NCBI GenBank assembly: GCA_016841905.1 | Contig: JAENYF010000015.1 | Location: 1 to 60,891 of the forward strand | Source: Desulfoscipio geothermicus | GTDB taxonomy: Bacteria; Bacillota; Desulfotomaculia; Desulfotomaculales; Desulfallaceae | Length of the DNA: 60,891 nucleotides | Reading direction: 5' to 3' | In this document: piece after piece, positions 52,813 through 60,891 of the stretch | How positions within the stretch are numbered: the first letter of the stretch is position 1 | Layout: the number at the start of each line of letters is the position of its first letter | Translations under genes and position numbers: made by a program | The notes under the pieces: model-generated | Seen by the model: the letters and a program-made list of their open reading frames with translations, nothing else | What the model was told of the DNA's origin: nothing | The model's database searches: none

Positions 52813-54651
52813 TTGCTGGTGAACGGACTGTTTAGAAAAATTTTACTCATGCTATGCGACGCCATACTGATTAATTTAGCCATTATAGCGGCATATATGC
52901 TGCGCTTTGAAAACTTTAATTTTACTAGTCCTTATTTAATTAACTACTATAAAATTGCGCCGCCTATCATTTTGATTTATCTGGCCAGCCTTTACCTGAT
53001 GAAGCTGTATAATCGGGTCTGGGCTTATGCCAGCACCGGCGAGCTTTTTGCCATCGTTCATGCGATATCCCTGGGTTGTCTAGGCACAGTTGCCTTCACC
53101 TACCTGTCTGAAACACTGCTCCCCCGAAGCGTCTTGGTGGTGTCCTGGGCCTTCATAATTCTACTGGTGGGCGTCTCCCGGCTGGGTTGGCGCATACGAA
53201 TGGACCACAAAAAAAGATACGGCCGCCAGGGCAAGCGCACCTTAATCGTTGGAGCCGGTGACGCCGGTGTACAGGTAGCCCGGGAACTTAAAAACCACGA
53301 CAGCGGCCTGTTGCCGGTGGGCTATATCGACGACGACGTAAACAAGCAGCACCAGAGTATACTGGATATCCCGGTGCTGGGCACCCGGGACCGGATAGCC
53401 AATCTGTGTAAGCAATATAGCATAGAGGCCATCATTATTGCCATCCCCTCCGCGGATGCATCAACCATCAGAGAAATATTCGAGTTGTGTAAAAATACCA
53501 GACTGGAAGTAAAAACACTGCCCGGCCTGTACCAGCTAATTGACGGCGAGGTATCCGTCAGTAACCTGCGACCGGTGGCAATTGAAGATTTACTGCAACG
53601 AGAGCCGGTGAAATTAGACATGGGGGAAATATCCGGCTATATCAGGGGAGAAACCGTATTGGTAACTGGGGCCGGGGGGTCCATAGGCTCAGAGCTCTGC
53701 CGGCAGGTTGCGCGGTTCAGCCCCAAAGAACTGATCCTACTGGGCCACGGAGAAAACAGCATCCACGGTATATGGTTAGAACTGGCCGATAAGTTTCTCA
53801 GATTGCCCTTGAGGGTAGAAATTGCCGACGTGCGGGACAAGGACAAGATAAACCGCATTTTCATAAAATATCGGCCAGGACTGGTATTCCACGCTGCGGC
53901 GCATAAGCACGTGCCCCTGATGGAAATGCACCCGGACGAAGCAGTGAAAACAAACATTCTGGGTACCAAAAACCTGGTTGAGGCGGCGGACAGCGCAGGC
54001 ACCAAAACCTTTGTGTTGATCTCCACCGATAAGGCGGTGAACCCCTCCAGCGTGATGGGAGCCACCAAGCGGATGGCCGAGCTCGTCGTCCAGCAAATGG
54101 ATCGGCTCAGCGAAACCCGGTTTGCAGCCGTGAGGTTTGGCAACGTGCTGGGCAGCCGTGGCAGCGTGGTGCCTATATTCGAACAGCAAATAAGAAAAGG
54201 CGGCCCGGTTACCGTCACCGACCCGGAAATGAAGCGTTACTTCATGACCATACCGGAAGCGGTGCAGCTGGTCATCCAGGCGGGCTCAATGGCCAGCGGC
54301 GGTGAAGTGTTTATCCTGGACATGGGACAGCCTGTGAAGATAGTGGATCTGGCCAGGGATTTGATCAGGCTGTCCGGTTTAGAGCCGGATAAGGATATCA
54401 AAATAAAATTTACAGGCATCAGACCTGGGGAAAAACTATTCGAAGAATTGCTCACCGCCGAGGAAGGTTCCGCGGCTACCAAGCATAAACGAATTTTCGT
54501 AGCCAGACCCTGCCTGGTGGAAATATCAACTTTAGAGCAGCAGCTACTGATGCTGGCCCAAGACCCCACCAGGCTAAAGGATAGCGATGTCTTCAGCGCC
54601 CTGGCGGCGATATTGCCTAACTTCAAGAGTTATAGGAAGCTGGTAGGTTAG
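52813..54651 (+). CDS. FlaA1/CapD-like nucleotide-sugar dehydratase/epimerase, membrane-bound
   Basis: A 612-residue protein. Four membrane helices (about 8-125) precede a Rossmann-like region (about 140-260; LIVGAGDAGVQVARE) and a second, catalytic SDR domain (about 280-600), with VTGAGGSIGSELCRQ, the TDKAVNPSSVMGATKR catalytic block (Met in place of the usual SDR Tyr, as in PglF-type UDP-GlcNAc 4,6-dehydratases), and ITGIRPGEKLFEEL-like end (KFTGIRPGEKLFEEL). It probably makes a UDP-4-keto-6-deoxy sugar. The DegT aminotransferase encoded just downstream on the other strand could use that product. Confidence 0.92.
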   Translation: MLVNGLFRKILLMLCDAILINLAIIAAYMLRFENFNFTSPYLINYYKIAPPIILIYLASLYLMKLYNRVWAYASTGELFAIVHAISLGCLGTVAFTYLSETLLPRSVLVVSWAFIILLVGVSRLGWRIRMDHKKRYGRQGKRTLIVGAGDAGVQVARELKNHDSGLLPVGYIDDDVNKQHQSILDIPVLGTRDRIANLCKQYSIEAIIIAIPSADASTIREIFELCKNTRLEVKTLPGLYQLIDGEVSVSNLRPVAIEDLLQREPVKLDMGEISGYIRGETVLVTGAGGSIGSELCRQVARFSPKELILLGHGENSIHGIWLELADKFLRLPLRVEIADVRDKDKINRIFIKYRPGLVFHAAAHKHVPLMEMHPDEAVKTNILGTKNLVEAADSAGTKTFVLISTDKAVNPSSVMGATKRMAELVVQQMDRLSETRFAAVRFGNVLGSRGSVVPIFEQQIRKGGPVTVTDPEMKRYFMTIPEAVQLVIQAGSMASGGEVFILDMGQPVKIVDLARDLIRLSGLEPDKDIKIKFTGIRPGEKLFEELLTAEEGSAATKHKRIFVARPCLVEISTLEQQLLMLAQDPTRLKDSDVFSALAAILPNFKSYRKLVG

Positions 54652-54659
54652 GGCATTTT

Positions 54660-54692
54660 GGGGTCAGGCTTTAACTTTTTTAAATTAACTGT
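54660..54692 (+). repeat. dispersed 33-bp repeat, copy 2
   Basis: The same GGGGTCAGGCTTTAACTTT element as at 48050, two mismatches in 33 bases, here 9 bp after the FlaA1-like gene and before the kinase remnant. The two copies face the same way and bracket fabZ, tagO, the phosphohexomutase, BY-kinase and FlaA1-like genes (6.6 kb). Confidence 0.8.
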
Positions 54693-54794
54693 ATTATCTG
54701 GATAATTGAATGCGTAACGGACAGACAAACATAATATGTCTGTTGGCAAAAGTGTTGATTCAATTGACCGTTTACTAAAAACGCCTCATCAAAG

Positions 54795-54893
54795 GTGAGC
54801 AGCACCCTGGCCGGGGAAGGAAAGTCCACTGTATCAGCGAATTAAGCGATTACTATCCTTAACGGCTTACAGTACAACCGTCGGTGCGTTTAA
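54795..54893 (+). pseudogene. remnant of a second BY-kinase gene
   Basis: A short reading in frame +3 gives VSSTLAGEGKSTVSAN, a stop, then AITIL. This is the Walker A region of a BY-kinase (compare SAGPGEGKTTVTSNLG in the intact gene at 51751). The rest of the gene is missing or scrambled. The whole gap 54652-55000 otherwise holds only the 33-bp repeat, so it looks like a decayed duplicate or a deletion scar. Confidence 0.6.
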
Positions 54894-55000
54894 TAATTAC
54901 CGGTATGATGAACGGTTTTTGGGTAAATAATCTAAGATTATGCGGTGAAGAATAAAAGGGCTGTCGTCAAGAAAGAAGTTGCTGTGGCAAGTGACAATGA

Positions 55001-56221
55001 TTAAGCTGTGGATTCCCGGGTAGCGGCACCGCACACTTTTTCAACCGCCAGGCAAACATCTTCCATATCTTGTTCAGTAAGGGTTGGGTGAGCCAGAAAC
55101 ATCAGTGAGGTTTCGCCCAACGCTTTTGCTGTCTTTAAACGCTCCGGCGGGCACAGCCCGGCTTTGACAAAGGCTTTTTCAAGGTAGATTTCACTGCAAC
55201 TGCCGCTCAGGCAGGGGATGCCTTCCGCGTTTATCGCATCCATGATGCGGTTCCTGTCCCAGCCTTCCTTTAAGCACTCCGGCCGGATAAAAACGTAATA
55301 TTTGTAATAGGCATGTTCCACAGCTACAGGTGGGATGGTTACTCTTAAAGCGGGAATGCCAGAAAAACCTTGGTTAAGCAGGGCCGCATTACTCCGGCGC
55401 TGCTTTAGCCAGGCGGGCAGTTTGATGAGAGCAACGCGCCCAATGGCTGCCTGCATTTCGGTTAACCGCCAGTTAGTGCCGAAGGATTCATGCAGCCAGC
55501 GAAAGCCGGGCGGGTGCCTGCGGTGGTAAACCGCCTCATAGCTTTTACCGTGATCCTTGAAGCTCCAGGCTTTCGCCCAGACATCCCGGTTGTTGGTGGT
55601 CAGCATGCCGCCTTCTCCGCCGGTGGTCATGATTTTGTCCTGGCAAAAGGAGAAAGCGGCCGCATCCCCCATTGACCCCACCGGGCGTCCCTTGTAGGTA
55701 GCCCCGTGGGCCTGGGCGCAGTCTTCAATAACGAATAGCCCGTGCTCTTGTGCAAAGGCTAAAATAGGGTCCATGTCACAGGGCCACCCGGCCAGGTGTA
55801 CCGCAATGATCGCCCTGGTCCTGGGGGTGAGGGCGGCCGCAACCGTTTGGGCGGTGATGTTCTGGCTCACCGGGTCCACGTCGGCCATCAAGGGCACGGC
55901 GCCGCGCATTACTGCGCAGCTGGCCGAGGCTATGAAGGTTCGGCTGGTGACAATAACCTCATCCCCGGGGCCGATGCCCAGGGCGTATAAGGCCAATTCC
56001 AGGGCTAAGGTGCCGTTGGCCAGGGCAATGGCGTACCGACAGCCGGCAAACCGGGCAAATTCCTCTTCAAACTGACTCCCCTCCTGGCCGGTCCAGTAGT
56101 TTACCAGGCCGGATTTTAACACGGCAGAGGCGGCTGCAATTTCATCTTCAGCAAAGTAAGGCCAGGGAGGGAAGGGTTTAGTGCGCACAGGCTCCCCGCC
56201 GTTATAGGCCAGCTTGGACAT
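55001..56221 (-). CDS. DegT/DnrJ/EryC1/StrS family aminotransferase
   Basis: A 406-residue PLP enzyme of sugar amination. ATG 56221 is chosen, as GGAG (56234-56237) overlaps the longer GTG start at 56233. Motifs: LAYNGGEPVRTKPFPPWP at the start, ANGTLALELALYALG, DCAQAHGATYKG and the PLP-lysine region FCQDKIMTTGGEGG. It acts on a 4-keto nucleotide sugar; the FlaA1-like dehydratase encoded convergently could make that substrate. No acetyltransferase partner is near. Confidence 0.92.
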   Translation of the reverse strand: MSKLAYNGGEPVRTKPFPPWPYFAEDEIAAASAVLKSGLVNYWTGQEGSQFEEEFARFAGCRYAIALANGTLALELALYALGIGPGDEVIVTSRTFIASASCAVMRGAVPLMADVDPVSQNITAQTVAAALTPRTRAIIAVHLAGWPCDMDPILAFAQEHGLFVIEDCAQAHGATYKGRPVGSMGDAAAFSFCQDKIMTTGGEGGMLTTNNRDVWAKAWSFKDHGKSYEAVYHRRHPPGFRWLHESFGTNWRLTEMQAAIGRVALIKLPAWLKQRRSNAALLNQGFSGIPALRVTIPPVAVEHAYYKYYVFIRPECLKEGWDRNRIMDAINAEGIPCLSGSCSEIYLEKAFVKAGLCPPERLKTAKALGETSLMFLAHPTLTEQDMEDVCLAVEKVCGAATRESTA

Positions 56222-56348
56222 GCTATCAATCACTCCACATTAATCATTTTTATATCAGATATATGCGGAATTAAAGGCAGTCGTTACTGGGACGTCATGC
56301 ACCAAATGAGGTGGCTCGGCATAGTATGAATCCGGGAGGTGGCCCGCG

Positions 56349-56582
56349 ATGTTTAAAATTACTGAGCTTAGCCGCAAGGATATTATTAATATCAAAGACG
56401 GCTCCAAATTGGGTGCGGTGAGGGATGTACATGTTGATTTGGCCGATGGTAAGGTGCAGGCCATTGTATTGGAAGGCACGAGGAAATATTTCCGGTTGCT
56501 GGGCGCGGGCGGGGATATTGTGATACCCTGGGAAAAGATTAAAAAAATCGGTGTGGATGCGGTACTGGTGGATCTGGATTAA
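56349..56582 (+). CDS. ymxH: YlmC/YmxH family PRC-barrel protein
   Basis: A 77-residue single PRC-barrel protein (KITELSRKDIINIKDGSKLG, then IPWEKIKKIGVDAVLVD). This is the YlmC/YmxH family, found almost only in endospore-forming Firmicutes and often under sporulation control; molecular role unknown. Start ATG 56349 behind GGGAGG. It has a terminator shared with the tRNA gene. Confidence 0.92.
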   Translation: MFKITELSRKDIINIKDGSKLGAVRDVHVDLADGKVQAIVLEGTRKYFRLLGAGGDIVIPWEKIKKIGVDAVLVDLD

Positions 56583-56620
56583 CAGCATGCTGCCGGTTAA
56601 TAATTTGGTCGGGGAATATA

Positions 56621-56652
56621 AAAAAGGAGCTCACAACTGTGAACTCCTTTTT
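56621..56652. terminator. bidirectional terminator between ymxH and tRNA-Lys
   Basis: AAAAAGGAG-c-TCAC (56621-56634) pairs with GTGA-a-CTCCTTTTT (56639-56652). A-run and T-run on either side let it stop transcription from both convergent genes. Confidence 0.88.
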
Positions 56653-56727
56653 GGTGGGCCATTAGGGACTCGAACCCTAAACCTGACGATTAAGAGTCGC
56701 CTGCTCTACCAATTGAGCTAATGACCC
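56652..56727 (-). tRNA. tRNA-Lys (anticodon CTT)
   Basis: On the minus strand the cloverleaf is complete: acceptor GGGTCAT/ATGGCCC with one T-G pair, D-arm with AGCTCAATTGGTAGAGC, anticodon stem GGCGA/TCGTC with loop CTCTTAA (anticodon CTT), T-arm with GGTTCGAGTCC, and a coded CCA end (56652-56654). It reads Lys AAG codons. Confidence 0.96.
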
Positions 56728-56831
56728 TTGTCGCCATATTAGTATACCATAACCGTTTGAAAATGCAAAATAAAATTTTTTATAAATTTAAGTTTAATTG
56801 GTGTTTATGTATAACTATGTCGTTAACTTTG

Positions 56832-56860
56832 TTGACAGTAATTTCTACCCTTGTTAGAAT
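56832..56860 (+). promoter_or_regulatory. sigma-A promoter of metK
   Basis: Consensus TTGACA (56832-56837), exactly 17 bp, then TAGAAT (56855-56860). The transcript leader would be under 100 bases. I see no SAM riboswitch in it. Confidence 0.85.
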
Positions 56861-56962
56861 AAACATGGTTTTTGTCACAGCGGAAAAAGCTAAGCTAGAT
56901 TATTATGTAACGATTGTTCCGGACTGCATGTTGCTCATGCAGCCACAAGGGAGGTATGTTTT

Positions 56963-58153
56963 TTGGCTAAGCGCCTGTTTACTTCTGAGTCGGTTACCGA
57001 GGGGCACCCGGATAAGATAGCTGATCAGATTTCCGATGCTATATTGGATGAAATAATCGGGTTGGACCCCTTCGCCCGGGTCGCTTGTGAAACCTTTGTG
57101 ACCACCGGCCTGGTGCTGGTAGGCGGGGAGATTACCACTAAGTGTTATGTGGATATCCCCCATGTAGTCCGGGAAACGGTGCGGGATATTGGCTATACCC
57201 GGGCCAAGTACGGGTTTGATTGCGATACCTGTGCAGTGCTTACTTCCATCGATGAGCAGTCTCCGGATATCGCCCAGGGCGTGGATCATGCTCTGGAGGC
57301 ACGTTCCGGTGAAAATATGGATGAAAACTTGGAGGCTACCGGCGCCGGTGACCAGGGGATGATGTTTGGTTACGCCACCAGTGAAACGCCGGAATTAATG
57401 CCTCTACCCATTTCTCTAGCCCACAGCATAGCCCGCCGGTTGTCTGTGGTGCGTAAGAACGAGGACTTAACTTACCTGCGGCCCGATGGCAAGGTGCAGG
57501 TGACTGTGGAATATAAGGATGGCCGGCCTGAGCGGCTGGATACCATTATTGTCTCAACCCAGCATTCCCCCCAGGTAGAATTGAAGGTTATCCGGAAGGA
57601 TGTCATTGAACAAGTGGTTAAGCCCATGGTGCCCGAGGGCATGATTGATGCGGGTACCCGCTTTTTGATTAACCCCACCGGGCGTTTTGTGGTAGGCGGG
57701 CCACAGGGAGACACCGGGCTCACTGGGCGCAAGATTATTGTGGATACCTATGGCGGCATGGCCCGGCACGGCGGCGGTGCTTTTTCGGGCAAGGATCCCA
57801 CCAAGGTGGATCGTTCGGCTAGTTATGCCGTGCGTTATGTGGCAAAAAATATTGTAGCTGCCGGTCTGGCGGACAGGTGCGAGGTTCAGGTGGCTTACGC
57901 TATTGGTGTCGCCCGCCCGGTGTCGGTGATGGTGCATACCTTTGGCACCGGCAAGGTGGATGAGGAAAAGTTAATGCAGGTGGTGCTGGAGGTGTTTGAC
58001 TTGCGACCGGCTGCCATTATCAGGGACCTAAATCTGCGCCGGCCTATTTATAAAAAAACCGCGGTCTACGGCCATTTTGGCCGCAGTGATGTGACGCTGC
58101 CCTGGGAAAACACCGATAAGGCGGCCATATTACGCCAGGCCTTCAACCTGTAA
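56963..58153 (+). CDS. metK: S-adenosylmethionine synthetase
   Basis: A 396-residue enzyme of normal length that makes SAM from methionine and ATP in the cytoplasm. TTG 56963 lies eight bases after GGGAGG. Motifs: [30 protein letters not shown] and the P-loop-like [19 protein letters not shown]. It has a consensus promoter and its own terminator. Confidence 0.97.
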   Translation: MAKRLFTSESVTEGHPDKIADQISDAILDEIIGLDPFARVACETFVTTGLVLVGGEITTKCYVDIPHVVRETVRDIGYTRAKYGFDCDTCAVLTSIDEQSPDIAQGVDHALEARSGENMDENLEATGAGDQGMMFGYATSETPELMPLPISLAHSIARRLSVVRKNEDLTYLRPDGKVQVTVEYKDGRPERLDTIIVSTQHSPQVELKVIRKDVIEQVVKPMVPEGMIDAGTRFLINPTGRFVVGGPQGDTGLTGRKIIVDTYGGMARHGGGAFSGKDPTKVDRSASYAVRYVAKNIVAAGLADRCEVQVAYAIGVARPVSVMVHTFGTGKVDEEKLMQVVLEVFDLRPAAIIRDLNLRRPIYKKTAVYGHFGRSDVTLPWENTDKAAILRQAFNL

Positions 58154-58167
58154 CAGTTAGAGCAGGG

Positions 58168-58213
58168 GCTGTTGTACAGCGCGCCAAATGGCTCGCGTGC
58201 AGCAGCTTTTTTT
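58168..58213 (+). terminator. intrinsic terminator of metK
   Basis: GCTGTTGTAC (58168-58177) pairs, with G-U pairs, with GTGCAGCAGC (58197-58206), with a weak inner stem, followed by seven Ts. Confidence 0.85.
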
Positions 58214-58311
58214 ATGTGCTTGACATTGGCCTCGACTGGAAACGTTCCCCGGTTAACCGCTGTGCAGTATTTTGCATATGGTGGTGTATATAAACGATGG
58301 GGGGCGGCAGT

Positions 58312-58779
58312 ATGATCGCGATGTATATCGTTGCGGGGCTGTTTTTGGGTTGGCTGGCGGCTGTGTTGTTCCGGGTTAGGCAAATGGCGTTGGCCAACAG
58401 GGCAGCCGGTATGTGTAGTGTCAATGAGGTGGCTTTGCATGAGGTTACAGAGGCCGCTGTTGGTGGTGGCTGCAGCACAGCGCAGTCGCGCAGCCTCGTG
58501 GTACTGGTGCAGGATCAGGCGGATGGGGTGGAATGCCTGGTCCACCGGCTGGCGGCAGGCTTATGTTGCTGCCCGGGGCAGCGGGTAGCCCTGGTTGACG
58601 GTGGTTCTGACGATGCCACTGGATTAATATTGGAGCGCCTGGCCAGGCGGTATAACATGGATTTTTATCAGCTGGCTGGGGATGAACCGTTGGTTGATCG
58701 GGAGTCGGTGCGCCTACTGGATTTGCGGGGCATTCCCGGCAAGGATTTGCGGCGCTGTGATTTGTCTGTGCATGCTTGA
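58312..58779 (+). CDS. small membrane-anchored GT2-like protein, function unknown
   Basis: A 155-residue protein; ATG 58312 follows a G-rich site, with ATG 58297 as the longer alternative. One N-terminal membrane helix (about 3-22) is followed by a domain with SLVVLVQDQADGVECLV and then VALVDGGSDDATGLILERL. These two stretches look like the first and second strands of a GT-A glycosyltransferase (the usual VDDGSxDxT), but the domain ends before any DxD metal site. It may be a nucleotide-sensing or degenerate form. Neighbours are metK and a diguanylate cyclase gene. Confidence 0.65.
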   Translation: MIAMYIVAGLFLGWLAAVLFRVRQMALANRAAGMCSVNEVALHEVTEAAVGGGCSTAQSRSLVVLVQDQADGVECLVHRLAAGLCCCPGQRVALVDGGSDDATGLILERLARRYNMDFYQLAGDEPLVDRESVRLLDLRGIPGKDLRRCDLSVHA

Positions 58780-58886
58780 TATGTTTTCGGCGGGATAATA
58801 TGCCTAATAACTCGGAGGTATTTATGTTTCTTCTGTCGAATTCATTTCTGACCTTATAATTAATGCTTAGAAGCGGGTGAAAATGT

Positions 58887-60536
58887 TTGCGCAAAGCTAG
58901 AAGGTTACCATTTACTTTATATACGTGTCTGGTGATCGGGCTGGGCGTGGGGCTGCTCTGGTACACCTTCCCCGTGCTGAACCTTGATTTAGGGCGGGAG
59001 CTGCTGGTTATGCTGGCCTTTGGCGTGCTGGCTGAATGGCTGGCCGTAATTACCCCCCATGGGCAGTTGACCGGGGGTTTTGCTGTTGTGCTGGCTATCT
59101 ACTCGATTTACGGTCCTGTGCCTGCGGCCTGGGTAAATGCTCTGGCCGCGCTGCTGGGGCAGGGGGTGGCCAACCGCGGCAATCCACTGCGCACTACGCT
59201 GTTTAAGGCCGCCCAGTATGTGCCCGTGGTTCTGGGGGCTAATTTTGTTTATGTGCTGGTTGGCGGGGTGCCTGGTGAGAAGCTGGCCTGGGGCAACGCC
59301 TGGCCACTGGTGCTGTTTATTGGCTTATATTACTTTTTAAACCAGTTGTTCGTGTATATATTTAATTTGCTCAGGCGGGATGAGAATCCTCTGCTGCGCT
59401 GGCCAGACACGCTGAGCGGGGAAGGTTTAAACTATCTGGTGTCTGTGCCCATAGGCCTATTCATGGCCTGGTTATATCTGTATATTGGCATCTATAGCGC
59501 GCTGCTGCTATTTATCCCCATGCTGGCGGTGCAGTTAGTGTTACAATCTTACCTGCACTTGCAGTTGGCTAACCGGGAATTGCGCTTGGTTTACGAGGCG
59601 GCCAGGCGGCTGGGGGGTAGTTTGGGGTTAAAGGATTTGTTTGATTTCTATTTGCGGGAGACGCGGGAGTTGGTTAATTTTGGTGACGGGGTGATTTACC
59701 TCTGGTCGGAGGAGCAAAAATGCTTTGTGGCGGAAACCGCTCTAGGCAATTACGCTGAGCTGCTCAAGGACTCGACGGTGCAGCGGGGCGAGGGGTTTTT
59801 TGGCCTGGTGGCCGAGGGCGGGGATGCGCACCTGGTGGACGATACCAGGGAGGATGAGCGTACTTCGGGTGATATGGGGCTGACTCAGCTGCACCGTTCG
59901 CTGCTGGTGGTACCTTTAGTAGCTGAGACCGAGGTGGTCGGGCTGCTGGTGCTGGGTGACAAGCGGATCGGTTTATTTGAGGAAGAACATGTGCGGCTGC
60001 TGACCATCCTGGGCGGGCTCTCTGCCATGGCCTTCGCCAATGTACGCTTGGGCCGGCGGCTGGACCAGGCGGTGATTACCGACGGGCTTACTGGGCTTTA
60101 CAATTACCGGTATTTTCATCACCGGGCCTTGGGTGAGCTGGAGCAAGCCCGCCGGTTAAATGAGCATATCTCGTTGGTGATGTTGAATATCGAAAATTTT
60201 AAGCAGGTGAATAACCGGTACGGCCAGCTGGCCGGGGATATGGTGCTTACCGGGGTGGCCGGCGTGATTTGTGGGCAGGTGCGGGACTGTGATCTGGTGG
60301 CCCGCTACGGCGGGGATGAATTTACCGTGCTTCTGCCGCAAACAGGTCCCACTGAGGCTAAGCACGTAGCGGACAGGCTGCGCCTGGCGGTGCGGGAGTG
60401 CGTTTATGAGGCTGGTGATAGCCGCATCCTGGTTCGGGTTACTACAGGCCTAGCTACTTTCCCGGATGGCGCGGCCGATTTGGATGCTCTCTTCAAGATT
60501 GCCCTGACGGAGCTGGAGGGGGAGCCCCAGGCTTGA
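58887..60536 (+). CDS. membrane diguanylate cyclase with GAF domain
   Basis: A 549-residue signalling protein that should make cyclic di-GMP. TTG 58887 has a weak ribosome site, so the start is less sure. About seven membrane helices fill residues 10-225; a GAF-like domain lies at about 240-385; and a GGDEF domain at about 390-545 has an intact active motif RYGGDEF and the feedback site RDCD five residues before it. Both catalytic and inhibitory sites are therefore present. No c-di-GMP receptor gene is seen in the window. Confidence 0.9.
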   Translation: MRKARRLPFTLYTCLVIGLGVGLLWYTFPVLNLDLGRELLVMLAFGVLAEWLAVITPHGQLTGGFAVVLAIYSIYGPVPAAWVNALAALLGQGVANRGNPLRTTLFKAAQYVPVVLGANFVYVLVGGVPGEKLAWGNAWPLVLFIGLYYFLNQLFVYIFNLLRRDENPLLRWPDTLSGEGLNYLVSVPIGLFMAWLYLYIGIYSALLLFIPMLAVQLVLQSYLHLQLANRELRLVYEAARRLGGSLGLKDLFDFYLRETRELVNFGDGVIYLWSEEQKCFVAETALGNYAELLKDSTVQRGEGFFGLVAEGGDAHLVDDTREDERTSGDMGLTQLHRSLLVVPLVAETEVVGLLVLGDKRIGLFEEEHVRLLTILGGLSAMAFANVRLGRRLDQAVITDGLTGLYNYRYFHHRALGELEQARRLNEHISLVMLNIENFKQVNNRYGQLAGDMVLTGVAGVICGQVRDCDLVARYGGDEFTVLLPQTGPTEAKHVADRLRLAVRECVYEAGDSRILVRVTTGLATFPDGAADLDALFKIALTELEGEPQA

Positions 60537-60600
60537 GCAGAATATTGCTGGTGTGAAGGTCATTTTTGCAGGTAAATGTACTGTATGGATGGTGATGTAG

Positions 60601-60891
60601 GTGTGGCGAGAGTTGCTGCAGGCTATTATCGAATTGCTTTACCCATCGCGGATGCAGTGCCCTTTATGCGGTGCGCGTCGCCCGGACGAATCATTGTGCC
60701 TGGACTGCCGGCAACTGCTGGCGGGCTATACCGGGGAACGGATTTGTTCTCTGTGCGGGGCTTTTCTGGGCTCTACGGGAGCGGGTGGCCGGGGTAAACT
60801 CATCTGCCCGGCCTGCCGGTTTGTAAACCGCTCCTTTGACTTGGCCCGCGCGGCCGCCCCTTATGAAGGGCTGGCGAGGGCGGCGGTGCTC
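60601..60891 (+). CDS. comF: ComF family protein, 5' part only
   Basis: The frame from GTG 60601 stays open for 97 codons to the window edge. It encodes LLYPSRMQCPLCGARRPDES, CLDCR, ICSLCG and CPACR, the zinc-ribbon cysteine pairs of ComF, followed by the start of the phosphoribosyltransferase-like part (FDLARAAAPYEGLARAAV). ComF is linked to DNA uptake and fork restart. The rest lies outside the window. Confidence 0.88.
   Translation, partial: MWRELLQAIIELLYPSRMQCPLCGARRPDESLCLDCRQLLAGYTGERICSLCGAFLGSTGAGGRGKLICPACRFVNRSFDLARAAAPYEGLARAAVL

Noticed and set aside
48050-54692. The two 33-bp repeats as attachment sites of an integrated element
   Set aside because: No integrase, recombinase or phage gene lies between them, and all enclosed genes are housekeeping wall-polymer genes.
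56728-56962. SAM riboswitch upstream of metK
   Set aside because: A consensus promoter at 56832-56860 leaves under 100 bases of leader, with no conserved SAM-box helices and no terminator hairpin before the start.

Overview
The window looks like a chromosome segment of a spore-forming, Gram-positive, anaerobic Firmicute, most like the Desulfotomaculum/Pelotomaculum group. This is inferred from several traits: SLH-domain and cell-wall-binding-repeat-2 (CWB2) surface proteins, a YlmC/YmxH PRC-barrel protein, a DUF5693-type membrane protein, TTG/GTG starts behind strong GGAGG sites, and a metK-to-comF segment. No rRNA, CRISPR array, phage gene or intact transposon was seen. One tRNA gene (Lys, CTT anticodon) is present. 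Nearly all genes are on the + strand.

Layout. (1) 0.3-10 kb holds six exported surface proteins: a Cys-rich 978-residue protein, two SLH proteins and one CWB2 protein that share a related N-terminal module, then a pair with Ig-like domains, one carrying SLH and one carrying CWB2. Each member of that last pair has exactly one in-frame TGA, in the context GGC-TGA-GG, followed by a small hairpin. They are candidate selenocysteine-containing surface proteins. (2) 10.2-31.1 kb is a glycan locus: Wzy_C/TPR ligase, WbaP-type initiating transferase, Wzm/Wzt ABC exporter, coiled-coil methyltransferase, five GT4-type glycosyltransferases (one fused to GT2), a PIG-V-like GT-C, GtrB/GtrA-like proteins, and ManC plus ManB for GDP-mannose. 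Its composition recalls S-layer glycosylation (slg) loci of Geobacillus. (3) 31.2-39.7 kb has a secreted matrixin-like protease with a dockerin, a copper-amine-oxidase-N protein with acidic repeats, a small exported protein, a DUF5693 protein, and an exported FAD-dependent oxidoreductase with an SLH-like tail. (4) 39.9-54.7 kb is a secondary cell-wall polymer and exopolysaccharide block: TagA/WecG, an LCP ligase, an SLH protein, CpsB-type phosphatase, Wzz/BY-kinase activator, CsaB pyruvyltransferase, FabZ, TagO/WecA, a phosphohexomutase, BY-kinase and a FlaA1/CapD dehydratase. (5) 55-60.9 kb has a DegT aminotransferase, YlmC/YmxH, tRNA-Lys, MetK, a small GT-like membrane protein, a GAF-GGDEF diguanylate cyclase and the start of ComF.

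How the genes fit together. TagO, TagA, LCP and CsaB can build, attach and pyruvylate the wall polymer that SLH domains bind. The SLH and CWB2 proteins are the likely cargo. The WbaP, Wzm/Wzt, methyltransferase and ligase set could make an O-glycan that decorates them. CpsB, Wzz and BY-kinase are a typical phosphoregulatory set for polysaccharide chain length. Base composition falls clearly in the middle of the glycan locus (about 14.2-26 kb, AT-rich) against the GC-rich 40-60 kb part, which suggests the glycan genes were acquired or exchanged.
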